Shown here: positions 21,838 to 30,476 of the stretch, one piece after another | How positions within the stretch are numbered: the stretch's first letter is position 1 | Layout: each line of letters starts with the position of its first letter | Source: Pseudomonas psychrophila | Lineage (GTDB): Bacteria; Pseudomonadota; Gammaproteobacteria; Pseudomonadales; Pseudomonadaceae | Length of the DNA stretch: 64,000 nucleotides | Direction of reading: 5' to 3' | Assembly (NCBI RefSeq): GCF_001043005.1 | Contig: NZ_JYKZ01000001.1 | Span: forward strand, 868,001 to 932,000 | Notes under the pieces: generated by a model | What the model saw: the letters and a program-made list of their open reading frames with translations, nothing else | Database searches by the model: none | What the model was told of the DNA's origin: nothing | Position numbers and translations under genes: made by a program

Positions 21838-21959
21838 GTGTTACGTGTGTAACTCGTGTAACGAAAACAACCAAGCGCATGAAAATAAAGGATTTTTCAT
21901 TCGTAACACTCTCTACACACACAAACTCAGCAACGTGTAACGCGCCCAATCTGTGTAAC
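21838..21959. repeat. GTAAC iteron array, left
   Basis: Six copies of a GTAAC-centred heptamer in 122 bp: GTGTTAC (inverted, 21838-21844), GTGTAAC at 21847-21853 and 21856-21862 (9-bp phase), GTAACAC at 21903-21909, GTGTAAC at 21935-21941 and 21953-21959. The same motif is arrayed near the other end of the element (35060-35180). Likely a protein-binding array for replication or regulation. Confidence 0.65.
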
Positions 21960-22051
21960 AGCAGCAGCTCACAAACCTACCTGAAGGTGCTCACACCCCG
22001 ACACTTCTATCGCTGGTTTCATGCTCAAAAATGGGGCTCGGGGCAATCTGA

Positions 22052-22978
22052 ATGAATTTCGAATTTGGCGTGGATACTGATGATCTAGAGATTGCAGGCT
22101 ACAACGTGAAGTACTTACTTTGGGATATGGACGAAGCGGAAGCAGCTGTGCACAAGCTAGCGCTTTACCCCCAATTCTACGACCACTTCTATGAAGCATT
22201 TGATGTAATCAACATGGCCACCTCGTTCTGGCTCGACGAAGGAAGCTATACAGAATGTGCCGAGTCCACGATCCAATCAGTATTTCATCTTCGCGACCTG
22301 ATCGTGCAAGAAGCCAGCTTTATGCAGGCAGCCTCCCTTCCAAGGGCTGTTCGCAATGTCATAGGCGTTGATCACCCTGCGACTGATTCACAGCTCACTG
22401 CAACCGTGGCACTGGTCTACAGCGTGGAAGCAGTGGAGATCTTGGCCAACTGGCTTTTCAACCTCGAAATCATCGTCGAGGGGATCGACGCAGAGCTAAT
22501 TGAGCAATTGAAAATGATGCCTTCGCGGGAGTACCTGGACCTAGTTGAGAGACAAAGAGATCTCAACAGCGGCCAGGAAATCTATGCCCGGGAACAATTC
22601 GCCATCAGACAAGGGGATGCTGAAAACGCCCTTCAATTGGCTGGCCTTTATCAGCAAATTGAAAACATCGATGTTTCGGTTAAGGGATTCAATGTTTCAA
22701 GCGTACTGCACGACATCGTAAGCACTGCGTTCTCTTCCAAAGCCTCGTTACGGTCAAGTGCAGCTGGCAAAGGAAATAAATCTCCTGACTCTGTGAAACA
22801 GCAAGAATCTCAGGATTTAAAGGACAGGATCATAAAGTCAGCCAAGCGGCACCTTCAAGCCAATGCCCAAAGCACAAAAACAGAACTCGTGAAAGCCCTT
22901 CATGCGGATGGCATTGCATCTAAACCGACTATTCGAAAGTACGTCGACGAGGGTAATTTCTTTCCTAAATTAAAATGA
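22052..22978 (+). CDS. Island protein of unknown function
   Basis: 308 aa, acidic N-terminal half rich in helices (VKYLLWDMDEAEAAVHKLAL; HFYEAFDVINMATSFW). The middle segment SREYLDLVERQRDLNSGQEI and a C-terminal 60 residues resemble a helix-turn-helix or coiled DNA-binding tail (KSAKRHLQANAQSTKTELVK, then a recognition-like segment ending RKYVDEGNFFPKLK). I do not recognise the family. It follows the iteron array and precedes alpA, so a regulatory role is possible but inferred only from position. Confidence 0.75.
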   Translation: MNFEFGVDTDDLEIAGYNVKYLLWDMDEAEAAVHKLALYPQFYDHFYEAFDVINMATSFWLDEGSYTECAESTIQSVFHLRDLIVQEASFMQAASLPRAVRNVIGVDHPATDSQLTATVALVYSVEAVEILANWLFNLEIIVEGIDAELIEQLKMMPSREYLDLVERQRDLNSGQEIYAREQFAIRQGDAENALQLAGLYQQIENIDVSVKGFNVSSVLHDIVSTAFSSKASLRSSAAGKGNKSPDSVKQQESQDLKDRIIKSAKRHLQANAQSTKTELVKALHADGIASKPTIRKYVDEGNFFPKLK

Positions 22979-23055
22979 ATAGCTAGGAAAGCAAACCATG
23001 TTTGCTTTCCGTTGCGTTCGTACCCTGTGCTGACTCTCACTTGCTAGGCACAGCT

Positions 23056-23322
23056 ATGACGGACTATCTCACTCCAAAATCAAAAGCCCTTTCTCTCCGT
23101 GATCCAGGGACAACCTTGATCCGAATCACCGAAGTAATGGCCATCGTAGGCCTTGCTCGCCCCACCATCTACAAGCTTATGCAGCAACCCGAAAGCGGCT
23201 TCCCTACTCCAGTAAAACTAAGTAACAGCAATGCCCGCGGCGCGCCAGTTGCTTGGGTACTAGGGGAAGTTCAGAGCTGGACTCGCGCCCGTATCGCTGC
23301 TCGTGACGGTGAGGCCGCATAG
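23056..23322 (+). CDS. AlpA-family helix-turn-helix regulator
   Basis: Small DNA-binding protein (88 aa) of the AlpA/phage excisionase type, common next to integrases of CP4-57- and P4-like elements. The motif LIRITEVMAIVGLARPTIYK followed by FPTPVKLSN and AVAWVLGEVQSW-like C-terminus fits the family. The start at 23056 is chosen because it aligns with family length; an in-frame upstream start at 23002 lacks support. Likely controls integrase/excision or satellite gene expression. Confidence 0.85.
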   Translation: MTDYLTPKSKALSLRDPGTTLIRITEVMAIVGLARPTIYKLMQQPESGFPTPVKLSNSNARGAPVAWVLGEVQSWTRARIAARDGEAA

Positions 23323-23324
23323 AT

Positions 23325-23624
23325 ATGGGCCATCCTCTAAAAGTAACCATCTGGCCATTCCGAGTGCTGCGAAAAATCGGCTTTTCGGCATCCCGTATCA
23401 CTCGTTTTGAACGGTTGCGTCGACGCCATGAAGCACTGGGCCGTGCATTGATAGTAGTGAGCTGGCCCGACGGTGTTTGGTGCGTGCTGATCCTGCATAC
23501 AGAACGCTTTGGCGCAGTCGCCCTTGATGAGCAAGAGAAGTTTTACGCCTATCACGAAGCTCGCCAAATGGTCCGTGAAAGCATCGCTCCCATTCTGCAC
23601 CTGCGCCACGAAATCCATGCCTGA
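23325..23624 (+). CDS. Small island protein, unknown function
   Basis: 99 aa, basic N-terminus (KVTIWPFRVLRKIGF, RITRFERLRRRHEALG) and a hydrophobic strand-like core (RALIVVSWPDGVWCVLIL). It starts 3 bp after the alpA stop, with a GAGG 9 nt upstream, so it is probably co-translated with alpA. No domain recognised. Confidence 0.65.
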   Translation: MGHPLKVTIWPFRVLRKIGFSASRITRFERLRRRHEALGRALIVVSWPDGVWCVLILHTERFGAVALDEQEKFYAYHEARQMVRESIAPILHLRHEIHA

Positions 23625-23630
23625 AACGAA

Positions 23631-23659
23631 AACGCCCCCGGGAGCGATCCGGAGGCGTT
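23631..23659 (+). other. Hairpin after the alpA pair
   Basis: Imperfect 11-bp stem (AACGCCCCCGG with CCGGAGGCGTT, one mismatch) and a 7-nt loop, without a T-run. May cap the alpA transcript or structure the leader of the Ash region. Confidence 0.45.
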
Positions 23660-23672
23660 GAGGTGTATCTAC

Positions 23673-24440
23673 ATGCCTGCTCAATTTATGCCGCTTCAAA
23701 AAAATGCGCAAGACCTCTGCACGGTTGCACTTTTGAAATCGGGACGGTACTCTTTTGTCGTCGCTGCAAAATCAGCGACCGGGTTTGGCGACCCGAGTTC
23801 ATGCAGGCGCACAGGCGCCCCCATTACGATTGCAGGCGCTTTTTTTGTGCCCGCTAGTCTGTTTTATGGCGGCTGTGCGTGGGAGACCTTCGGGTCTGCC
23901 GGGGTCCTGTATGCCCGGTTCGCCAACCTGCGCACAGCTGCCACCCTAAATTGTTTGGCGACGATTAGTGGCAGCTCCTCACATACAGGAGCTTCACCAG
24001 ATGCACGCCCTCAATCCGTTCAAAAATCGCGCCGCTGCTCATCGAGCAATGGCTCTCGCCGCTTTACACGCAAACTCAAGCCTCGCAACACGTCTTGCCC
24101 GCTACAACGCTCATATGTCCAAAGCACGCGCCCTCGAATCCGCAGGGGGTGCTCAATGAAAAGCCCTCTGACTTTCACCTTGCCCGAAGATCTCCTGTGC
24201 GTCAGCAAAGAGGCCGAAGCCGGCATCCCGATTGATGCCATCACTTGCGCCATTGATCGCGCCTCGTCAGTGCTGACCCTCCTGGAAGATCACTTTGAAG
24301 GTGATACACCTCGCCTTTCCAATCACATCATCGCCTCCGTGCTCTGGGATGTTCGTGGCACGCTGGGCTTGATCAGAACACTGGCCATGCATGCTGATGC
24401 GGCATCGAACCAGAGTGATTCCGCTGGGGGTGCAAAATGA
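23673..24440 (+). CDS. Ash-like open frame (possible P4 Ash/Icd-type protein)
   Basis: The frame contains AKSATGFGDPSS, APITIAGAFFVPASL and GGCAWETFGSAGVLYARFANL. This pattern recalls Ash-family (Phage_ASH) proteins encoded upstream of the primase in P4-like elements. The frame stays open past the Ash part and runs, without a stop, into the 94-aa ORF starting at 24156, so a 255-aa product is formally possible. The conserved DNA may instead act mainly as a structured RNA leader. An ATG at 23673 is preceded by GAGGTG at 9 nt. Treat the C-terminal extent as uncertain. Confidence 0.45.
   Translation: MPAQFMPLQKNAQDLCTVALLKSGRYSFVVAAKSATGFGDPSSCRRTGAPITIAGAFFVPASLFYGGCAWETFGSAGVLYARFANLRTAATLNCLATISGSSSHTGASPDARPQSVQKSRRCSSSNGSRRFTRKLKPRNTSCPLQRSYVQSTRPRIRRGCSMKSPLTFTLPEDLLCVSKEAEAGIPIDAITCAIDRASSVLTLLEDHFEGDTPRLSNHIIASVLWDVRGTLGLIRTLAMHADAASNQSDSAGGAK
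24001..24159 (+). CDS. Short basic island ORF
   Basis: 52 aa (MHALNPFKNRAAAHRAMALA...), with AGGAG 9 nt before the ATG and an ATGA overlap with the next gene at 24156. It lies in a different frame inside the Ash-like ORF. The ribosome site and coupling support translation; function unknown. Confidence 0.55.
   Translation: MHALNPFKNRAAAHRAMALAALHANSSLATRLARYNAHMSKARALESAGGAQ
24156..24440 (+). CDS. Small satellite protein upstream of the primase
   Basis: 94 aa, acidic and helical (MKSPLTFTLPEDLLCVSKEA; SVLTLLEDHFEGDTPRLSNH). The ATG has AGGGGG 7-8 nt upstream. Its stop overlaps the primase start (ATGA), so it is translationally coupled to replication. Such small genes regularly precede DUF927 primases; function unknown. 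Confidence 0.7.
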   Translation: MKSPLTFTLPEDLLCVSKEAEAGIPIDAITCAIDRASSVLTLLEDHFEGDTPRLSNHIIASVLWDVRGTLGLIRTLAMHADAASNQSDSAGGAK

Positions 24441-27319
24441 ATACTACCCCAAAAGGTAACTCACGCCGCCCTACTTTTGCCCAAGTCAAAGCTGCAGCTC
24501 TGCGCAACATTGAGCGCGTACTCACTCAATGGCTGCCCAATGGCAAGCGTGTAGACGGCGGCAAGGAATACACAGCACCCAATCCAACCCGCACCGACAA
24601 GCGTCCCGGCTCTCTCAAAATCAACCTGAGCAAAGGCACGTGGGCTGATTTTGCTACCGGCGATAAAGGCGGAGACTTGATTGACTTGGTGCGCTACCTG
24701 GATGGCTGCACGGACGTAGAGGCCTGCAACAAACTTGCGGATCTGCTTCGGCTTAACGCTGAGGATTCGCCATCAAAACCAGCACCGACTAAAAGCCCAA
24801 CACCTGAGTGGAAAGCAATTCAGCCGATCCCAGTTGAGGCCATGAATAAGTGCCCTGCCAAGCATCGGCAGCACGGCGCGCCATCCAAAGTCTGGATCTA
24901 TCGCGATACTCAGGGCCAGCCCCTTATGGCGCTTTATCGCTTTGACCTTGGCATCAACGAAGACGGCAAAACCAAGAAAGTATTTGCACCGCTGACGTGG
25001 TGCCAGAGCTCCGATAATCAAACCGTCCAGTGGCGGTGGCAAGGCTTGCCCGAGCCACGCCCATTGCTGCGACTGCACGAACTGAGCTTGCAAGCAGATG
25101 CCACAGTGGTCCTATGCGAAGGTGAAAAGGCTGCAGATGCTGCCGCCGAACTCTTTCCAGATTGCGTTGCCACCTGCTGGGCAAATGGCTCGAATGCCTG
25201 GCACAAAGCCGACCTGTCCCCTCTCAAAAATCGCAAGGTCGTGTTGTGGCCCGATAACGACCAGAGCGGCACAACCTGCATGGATGCCGTTGCTAAAAAG
25301 CTGGAAGCAATCGGCGCCGAGTCAGTTCGCGTAATTGCGCTGGAAAACTTCAAACGCAAGCCCACCCTCAAAAATGATCTACCCGGTTTCGCCAAGGGCG
25401 GTACGTGGGAGCAAGGCGACGATGCAGCGGACGCACTCGCCAAAGGCTGGAAATCGAGCCACATTGCTGAACTGGAGCGCACTGGCGAACTATTTGGTGT
25501 TGCCCCTGCTCCGGCCACAGAGACCAAGGTAAAAGCACCGGCCAAACGCGCAGCTAAGCCCAAGACAGACACTCTACCCAGCGGCTTTCGCCTGACTCAC
25601 GAAGGGGTGTTTTACTCCAGTGAAGATGGAGAGTCGCGCCCTGTGTGCTCACCACTGGAAATCCTCGCTCGCACCCGTGACGCCAAAGGTCATAACTGGG
25701 GTTTGCTGGTCGAGTTTGACGATCCTGACGGCGCAAAAAAACGCTGGAACATTCCGGCGCGCACCATGACTGGCGATTTCGGAAAAGACGTTCTTGGTCC
25801 GCTGGTAGATATGGGCCTGCGTCTTGCTGGCACGCGCTCCAGCCGCAATGCACGCAATGACTTGCAGAGCTACTTCCAAGGTTTCGACAGCGCACAGCGC
25901 GCCCGCTTGGTCACACGACTGGGCTGGCATGACAGCGCCTTTCTACTACCAGAGCAACAAGTCGGTTCCCACACTGAACACCTGCACTTCTATGAAGCAG
26001 GTGCCCAACTGCCGCCTATCAGCGAGGCTGGCACCCTGGAGCAATGGCAAGAGCAAATCGGTGCCTTGTGCGTTGGTAATCATCGCTTGGCATTTGTGGC
26101 CAGCGTTGCGTTTGCCGGGCCACTGCTGCACATGCTTGGCCATGAATCAGGCGGTTTTCACCTGTACGGCGATAGCTCAGGCGGTAAAACCACCCACCTG
26201 CAAGTCGCGGTTTCAGTTTACGGAGGGCCGCGCTTGGTACGGTCTTGGCGCTCGACCGATAATGCCCTGGAGTCCATCGCAGCAGCGCACTCGGACGGCC
26301 TCCTGGTACTCGACGAAATCGGCATGTGCGACCCGCGCATCATTGGCGAAACCGTTTACATGCTCGGCAACGGCACCGGGAAAGCCCGCGCAAACGATCG
26401 TGGCCAAGCGGGCCGGCAGGTTCAAGAGTGGCGTTTGCTGTTTCTCTCCACCGGCGAGAAAACCTTGGCGCAACACATGTCCGAGGCCAACAAAGAGCTC
26501 AAAGCAGGTATGGAAGTCCGCATGCTCGCCGTACCTGCAGATGCCAGTAAAGGGCTTGGCATGTTCGACGTGTTGAATGGTTTCGAGGACGCTGCCGCCC
26601 TCTCTGACGCACTCAAGGCCCGAGTATCCAAGTACTACGGCACACCGCTCATAGCCTTTCTATCAGCGTTGTGTGAGCCCGGAAAAACCCACGGTTGGGC
26701 GATCATCCTGCGCCGCACCCTTGAAGGATTTATTGCCAACTCCCTGCCTGCCTCAGCGAGCGGCCAAGCCCATCGTGCTGCCCTGCGCTTTGGTCTTGCG
26801 GCTGCAGCTGGTGAGCTGGCTACCGCACTTGGCATCACCGGCTGGCCAGACGGCACCGCAACCACAGCAGCCCGTGTCTGCCTCAACGCATGGCTGAATG
26901 AACGCGGTGGCGCTGGTAACTATGAAGGCGATGCCATCGTGGCTCGACTGCGCCAAGTCATCGAGCGCTTTGGTGAAAGCCGCTTCACCCGCTGGGAGTC
27001 CGCCGCCGCCAAGATCGACGAGCACGGCCCGCGCACCATCGACCGGCTGGGCTTTCGTAAATCGTTGGAGCACGGCTTGGGTGACGAGCTGCACACCACC
27101 AACACCTACTACGTGTTGCCTGAGGCTTGGCGCTCCGAAGTATTCAAAGGCATGAACATTAATGCCGTGAACAAGGAGCTGCTGCGTCGTGGAGTGCTCG
27201 AGCCGGGAAGCGATGGCAAGGCATCCAGCCTCGTTCGACTTCCCGGGCTAGGGCCGCAACGCTGCTACATAGTAAAGACGATTCCGGGGACGGATGAGAG
27301 CGAGGCCAGGGCTGCCTGA
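24437..27319 (+). CDS. Toprim/DUF927 primase-helicase (P4 alpha-like)
   Basis: 960-aa replication protein, probably combining primase and helicase for satellite DNA. Parts: an N-terminal primase-associated region (GTWADFATGDKGGDLIDLV, residues about 68-86), a Toprim core with VVLCEGEKAAD (Glu about 228) and WPDNDQSG (272-278), and a linker rich in Lys/Pro. A DUF927 superfamily-3-type ATPase follows from about residue 395. Walker A is GDSSGGKTT (578-586), Walker B LLVLDEIGM (about 623-631), with downstream FLSTGEKTL sensor-like segment. The C-terminal quarter may bind DNA. It is coupled to the upstream 94-aa gene by ATGA. Iteron arrays in the element are candidate targets. Confidence 0.92.
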   Translation: MNTTPKGNSRRPTFAQVKAAALRNIERVLTQWLPNGKRVDGGKEYTAPNPTRTDKRPGSLKINLSKGTWADFATGDKGGDLIDLVRYLDGCTDVEACNKLADLLRLNAEDSPSKPAPTKSPTPEWKAIQPIPVEAMNKCPAKHRQHGAPSKVWIYRDTQGQPLMALYRFDLGINEDGKTKKVFAPLTWCQSSDNQTVQWRWQGLPEPRPLLRLHELSLQADATVVLCEGEKAADAAAELFPDCVATCWANGSNAWHKADLSPLKNRKVVLWPDNDQSGTTCMDAVAKKLEAIGAESVRVIALENFKRKPTLKNDLPGFAKGGTWEQGDDAADALAKGWKSSHIAELERTGELFGVAPAPATETKVKAPAKRAAKPKTDTLPSGFRLTHEGVFYSSEDGESRPVCSPLEILARTRDAKGHNWGLLVEFDDPDGAKKRWNIPARTMTGDFGKDVLGPLVDMGLRLAGTRSSRNARNDLQSYFQGFDSAQRARLVTRLGWHDSAFLLPEQQVGSHTEHLHFYEAGAQLPPISEAGTLEQWQEQIGALCVGNHRLAFVASVAFAGPLLHMLGHESGGFHLYGDSSGGKTTHLQVAVSVYGGPRLVRSWRSTDNALESIAAAHSDGLLVLDEIGMCDPRIIGETVYMLGNGTGKARANDRGQAGRQVQEWRLLFLSTGEKTLAQHMSEANKELKAGMEVRMLAVPADASKGLGMFDVLNGFEDAAALSDALKARVSKYYGTPLIAFLSALCEPGKTHGWAIILRRTLEGFIANSLPASASGQAHRAALRFGLAAAAGELATALGITGWPDGTATTAARVCLNAWLNERGGAGNYEGDAIVARLRQVIERFGESRFTRWESAAAKIDEHGPRTIDRLGFRKSLEHGLGDELHTTNTYYVLPEAWRSEVFKGMNINAVNKELLRRGVLEPGSDGKASSLVRLPGLGPQRCYIVKTIPGTDESEARAA

Positions 27320-27411
27320 CGGCTGCCCATTGATCGAGGTAGTGCCGGCTCATTCCCGGCCTCGCCAGCCGCTCATCCAATCCCAAATCGAATATGAAAG
27401 GAACTAGAGAC

Positions 27412-28392
27412 ATGAACGAATTCCAAGCATCTGCAGAGCAACGTGGACTACCGAATAACAAGCAGCAAGGTATTGAGGTCATGGATATTGCAAAGTCAAT
27501 TTCGGACGACTGTGAAACGACTAGCCTATGCGATAAGAGAGAAATACTGCTGGAAGAAATAGAAAAGCTGAAAGCCTACCGTGACAATCACCTAAGCGAA
27601 GCCGAAAAGCTCTATACAGAGATGTCTCCTCTGGAAGCGCTATTGGAGGGTGACGAGGTCATGGATGCTGATCGCGAAATTGAAATCCGGAAACAGTACA
27701 ACCAACTGAAAATCCCTTACGACTCTCGACAGCTTCATATCAGCATCTTTAGCAATCAGATTGCTCGGCGCGAGAAGCTCGTTAATCACAAAACCTTGAT
27801 GGCGGGCTACACCGAGTCGATGGATAACTGGAAAGCCGACGAGCAAGAACTAAATGAAAAACGGGACAGCCTCAGTACCCGTTTGAAACAAATTCAACAG
27901 CATGCAAACGAGGACATGGCAAAAGCCCGTCAAGCAGAAACCGATGCAGCAACCGCCTATGCTCAGGCCGTGGCATGGGGCGACACCGAGGGTGAAAAAA
28001 AAGCCGATGCGGACGCGCAGAAGCATGCAAAAAACCTCGCAACTGCAGCCGAGCACAATCGTCGCCAACATCTGATTATTGCCGCACTGGAACAGGAACT
28101 GATCATCGTCGATCAACACATCGTAGAGGCAAAAAAGGAATATAACGCGATTGAAAGGCAGGCCCTGCTCCTAGCTCATACGGTGCTGGAAGAACAATGG
28201 AACGAAAAAGCTAAGGAGCTTTTGGATATGGGGGGCAAACTATGGGCTGCGTATCGACTGATAGATCGCGATCAAATCAGCCTAAGGAAGCTACAGCTTC
28301 CTGAAGAAGGCGAACGATTCTATAGCTGGGACAGTAGTGATTTGTCGGAACGCTCTTACAAATACACCGTCCAGGACGTCCTTGCAATGTAA
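27412..28392 (+). CDS. Coiled-coil protein, unknown function
   Basis: 326 aa, almost wholly helical and charged, with long heptad-like stretches (ILLEEIEKLKAYRDNHLSEA; LNEKRDSLSTRLKQIQQHAN; EQELIIVDQHIVEAKKEYNA). The ATG at 27412 has AAGGA 8-9 nt upstream. It lies 92 bp after the primase and is less GC-rich. No catalytic motif seen. It could be structural or interact with helper-phage proteins, but that is speculation. Confidence 0.75.
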   Translation: MNEFQASAEQRGLPNNKQQGIEVMDIAKSISDDCETTSLCDKREILLEEIEKLKAYRDNHLSEAEKLYTEMSPLEALLEGDEVMDADREIEIRKQYNQLKIPYDSRQLHISIFSNQIARREKLVNHKTLMAGYTESMDNWKADEQELNEKRDSLSTRLKQIQQHANEDMAKARQAETDAATAYAQAVAWGDTEGEKKADADAQKHAKNLATAAEHNRRQHLIIAALEQELIIVDQHIVEAKKEYNAIERQALLLAHTVLEEQWNEKAKELLDMGGKLWAAYRLIDRDQISLRKLQLPEEGERFYSWDSSDLSERSYKYTVQDVLAM

Positions 28393-28407
28393 CCCCTCAT
28401 CTCTCCC

Positions 28408-28433
28408 GAAACGGCCTGATGCAGGGCCGTTTC
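28408..28433 (+). other. Hairpin between two small island genes
   Basis: Perfect 9-bp stem GAAACGGCC/GGCCGTTTC (28408-28416, 28425-28433). There is no T-run, so at best a weak terminator. Confidence 0.5.
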
Positions 28434-28454
28434 GATCACCCAAGAGGCTCAACC

Positions 28455-28643
28455 ATGAACGCTACAACACAAAGCAAAATCAGTTATTCAGATACCCTGA
28501 AAGCCAGAAAAGCCCACCTAAACGGGCTGATCAATCTCGTTAAACCAAGGAGAGGGGGAGCTACAAAAATAGAAACCATGACGATTTCAGCAATCAATGC
28601 TGAGATAAGCATCATAGAACAACAGCTAAAAAAGCGGGGTTGA
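28455..28643 (+). CDS. Small coiled island ORF
   Basis: 62 aa (MNATTQSKISYSDTLKARKA...), basic centre (KPRRGGATKIE) and a helical tail (SAINAEISIIEQQLKKRG). AGAGG lies 7 nt before the ATG. Possible distal partner of the coiled-coil gene upstream; no family recognised. Confidence 0.5.
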   Translation: MNATTQSKISYSDTLKARKAHLNGLINLVKPRRGGATKIETMTISAINAEISIIEQQLKKRG

Positions 28644-29588
28644 TCTGCAGAAGTATTGACCTGATCTGACACTCATCATGAAAAAACGGGGCTGCCGGAT
28701 TTGATGGTTGCACGAGCAGCCACTGAACTAAGTGAAGTAGCCCTGCACAAGTGTTTTAAATCAACTGATTGCTCGGCACAAGCTAGGCTTGTTGAACTTA
28801 ACCGAGTATTCAGAAAAAGTCTCACAGGCATGCAAATTTGCGCCATGTCGTTAGACACTATCTATCGCTACTAAAAGCCAAGACCGATGGCTGATGGCGG
28901 AATCGAAACCCTGCTACAGATAAATAGAGGGAGAAACCAAATCAAAACCCAGCCAACAAAATATCGAAACAATCCGTACTTCATCACTTAACTGATCTGC
29001 CTGCTCACTGACAGAGCTCGCCAGCAATAAGCTACTCAGCATGAAACGCTCGTCAAATCTCATGAAATTTAATCTTTATAACTTCGACACATTCTGGCGA
29101 GCTTAAAACAATGCACCCACTTATCTTAGCCCATAGAATTATATTACGCATGGCACCATGGACAGTGTTGAGCGGAGCTATCAGGAAGTATTTAATTATA
29201 TCTCCAGCAAGGCCACCTTCACTACCCCTTATCCAACGAAGACATCAATTCCTAGCGCACGCTGAACAACATGGAGAGCCCCTATACAAAAGCCATATTT
29301 CTGAAAACTAAAGACAACTAAAACCCAAGCAAAGAAGAACATAACACAAATGCATGTAGCGGAATTAAAACTCCGAACATCAAAAACTCACACATTATTC
29401 TTGGCCAACAGATCAAATACGAAAACTATTAGCCCACCCAACATGGATAAGGGCGCTGCAGTTGCACGCCGACTAAACAATAACAGAAAAAGCTAACAAC
29501 ACCGAAATAGCCACAAACCTCTTTCTGATCTGACAGTTACAGACTCAAGCCCGGTAACTGTCAGACAAATCTAAAAGTTCAGTATATT
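28644..29588. other. Non-coding AT-rich spacer
   Basis: About 0.95 kb between plus-strand replication genes and the 3' end of the minus-strand cargo operon. I see only short, unsupported frames and one clear structure, a 12-bp palindrome at 29529-29565. Probably decayed or regulatory sequence. Confidence 0.6.
29529..29565. repeat. Perfect 12-bp inverted repeat at the 3' end of the cargo operon
   Basis: TCTGACAGTTAC (29529-29540) and GTAACTGTCAGA (29554-29565) around a 13-nt loop, 23 bp past the last gene. There is no U-run on either strand, so it may be a processed 3' stem or a protein site. The inner ends carry the GTAAC motif of the iteron arrays. Confidence 0.6.
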
Positions 29589-30476
29589 TTATACGACACT
29601 AAAATCTATTACAGCCTCATATTTTGCAGAGACATTAATTCCAAAAGAGTAGTCTTTATTATACTGATGAGCATTTGCATGAACCAAACCAACTGACGAC
29701 TCGGCTCGATTTAGCAAATATAATGCTATTATTGAAGGTCGCGGACCGACAGAGGTAGCCACTATATTAAAGTCTTCAAGATCAACATTAATCAGGTTCT
29801 GCATATCGTTTTTCAATGACACAGGGTCAGAGTAAGCATCAAGCTTTTCTACTTGTATTTCGGCCCCACCACTAAGCTGACTTACGCACCTAGAACTATT
29901 GTCAAGCTGATCGCCTTTCTGGGTAATTAGAACGATTTTTCTAGGTTCAAAAAAGTCAACAAAATGCTGCGCCCTACTAAGATCAAACCCTGAGAACAAT
30001 ATAAGTGATGTTGGGAGATCTGGATATGCAATACCACTATGTCTGAAAACCATCTGCGGCTTACCTGTGTCTGCAGACAACCACTCACCATACGACTCCG
30101 GCGGGTAGTAAACACAGGTAAGCTTAGATTTAATCCTTTCCAAACCATGCAAACAAGCCCAAATCAGATAGCGAGGCATCGTTGTGATATCTAAAATAAT
30201 TTCCGCATCACTAGGTATACTTGCAAGAGCATCCAGCGCTACATTCCAAATACCAACATGGTTATCACTACCAAATTCATAATAAGCATGTGCAGTTTTA
30301 AGCCCTCTCAATTTTGATGAGAGAGAGGCTTTACTACGATCAGTTATTTCAGAGAAAAAAGAAGATGGCTTAAAAATAACAACATTGTCTGGAACATAGC
30401 TCTTAAGTATGTCATCTATACCTGCCAGAAATCGAGGTTCCCAACCTAGTGAGGTGATCAGAATTTTACTACTCAT
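29589..30476 (-). CDS. Rossmann-like protein with DITTMPR motif (cargo operon gene 4)
   Basis: Function unknown. The 295-aa protein has three glycine/acid-rich strand-turn segments. These are KILITSLGWEPRFLAGIDDI (N-terminus), EIILDITTMPRYLIWACLHG (about residues 92-111) and FNIVATSVGPRPSIIALYLL (near residue 240). This layout suggests a Rossmann-like nucleotide- or ligand-sensing fold like those seen in prokaryotic conflict systems; the exact family is not named here. I use the ATG at 30476 with AGAGG 9 nt upstream, which overlaps the ATPase stop by 8 nt. A TTG one codon earlier is possible. Confidence 0.8.
   Translation of the reverse strand: MSSKILITSLGWEPRFLAGIDDILKSYVPDNVVIFKPSSFFSEITDRSKASLSSKLRGLKTAHAYYEFGSDNHVGIWNVALDALASIPSDAEIILDITTMPRYLIWACLHGLERIKSKLTCVYYPPESYGEWLSADTGKPQMVFRHSGIAYPDLPTSLILFSGFDLSRAQHFVDFFEPRKIVLITQKGDQLDNSSRCVSQLSGGAEIQVEKLDAYSDPVSLKNDMQNLINVDLEDFNIVATSVGPRPSIIALYLLNRAESSVGLVHANAHQYNKDYSFGINVSAKYEAVIDFSVV

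Noticed and set aside
21804..22055. 83-aa frame overlapping the integrase stop and the next gene by ATGA
   Set aside because: It has no ribosome site, its composition reflects the GTGTAAC iterons within it, and no domain is visible. The iteron array explains the sequence better.
29111..29311. 66-aa frame in the spacer before the cargo operon
   Set aside because: No ribosome site, no recognisable domain, composition like surrounding non-coding DNA.
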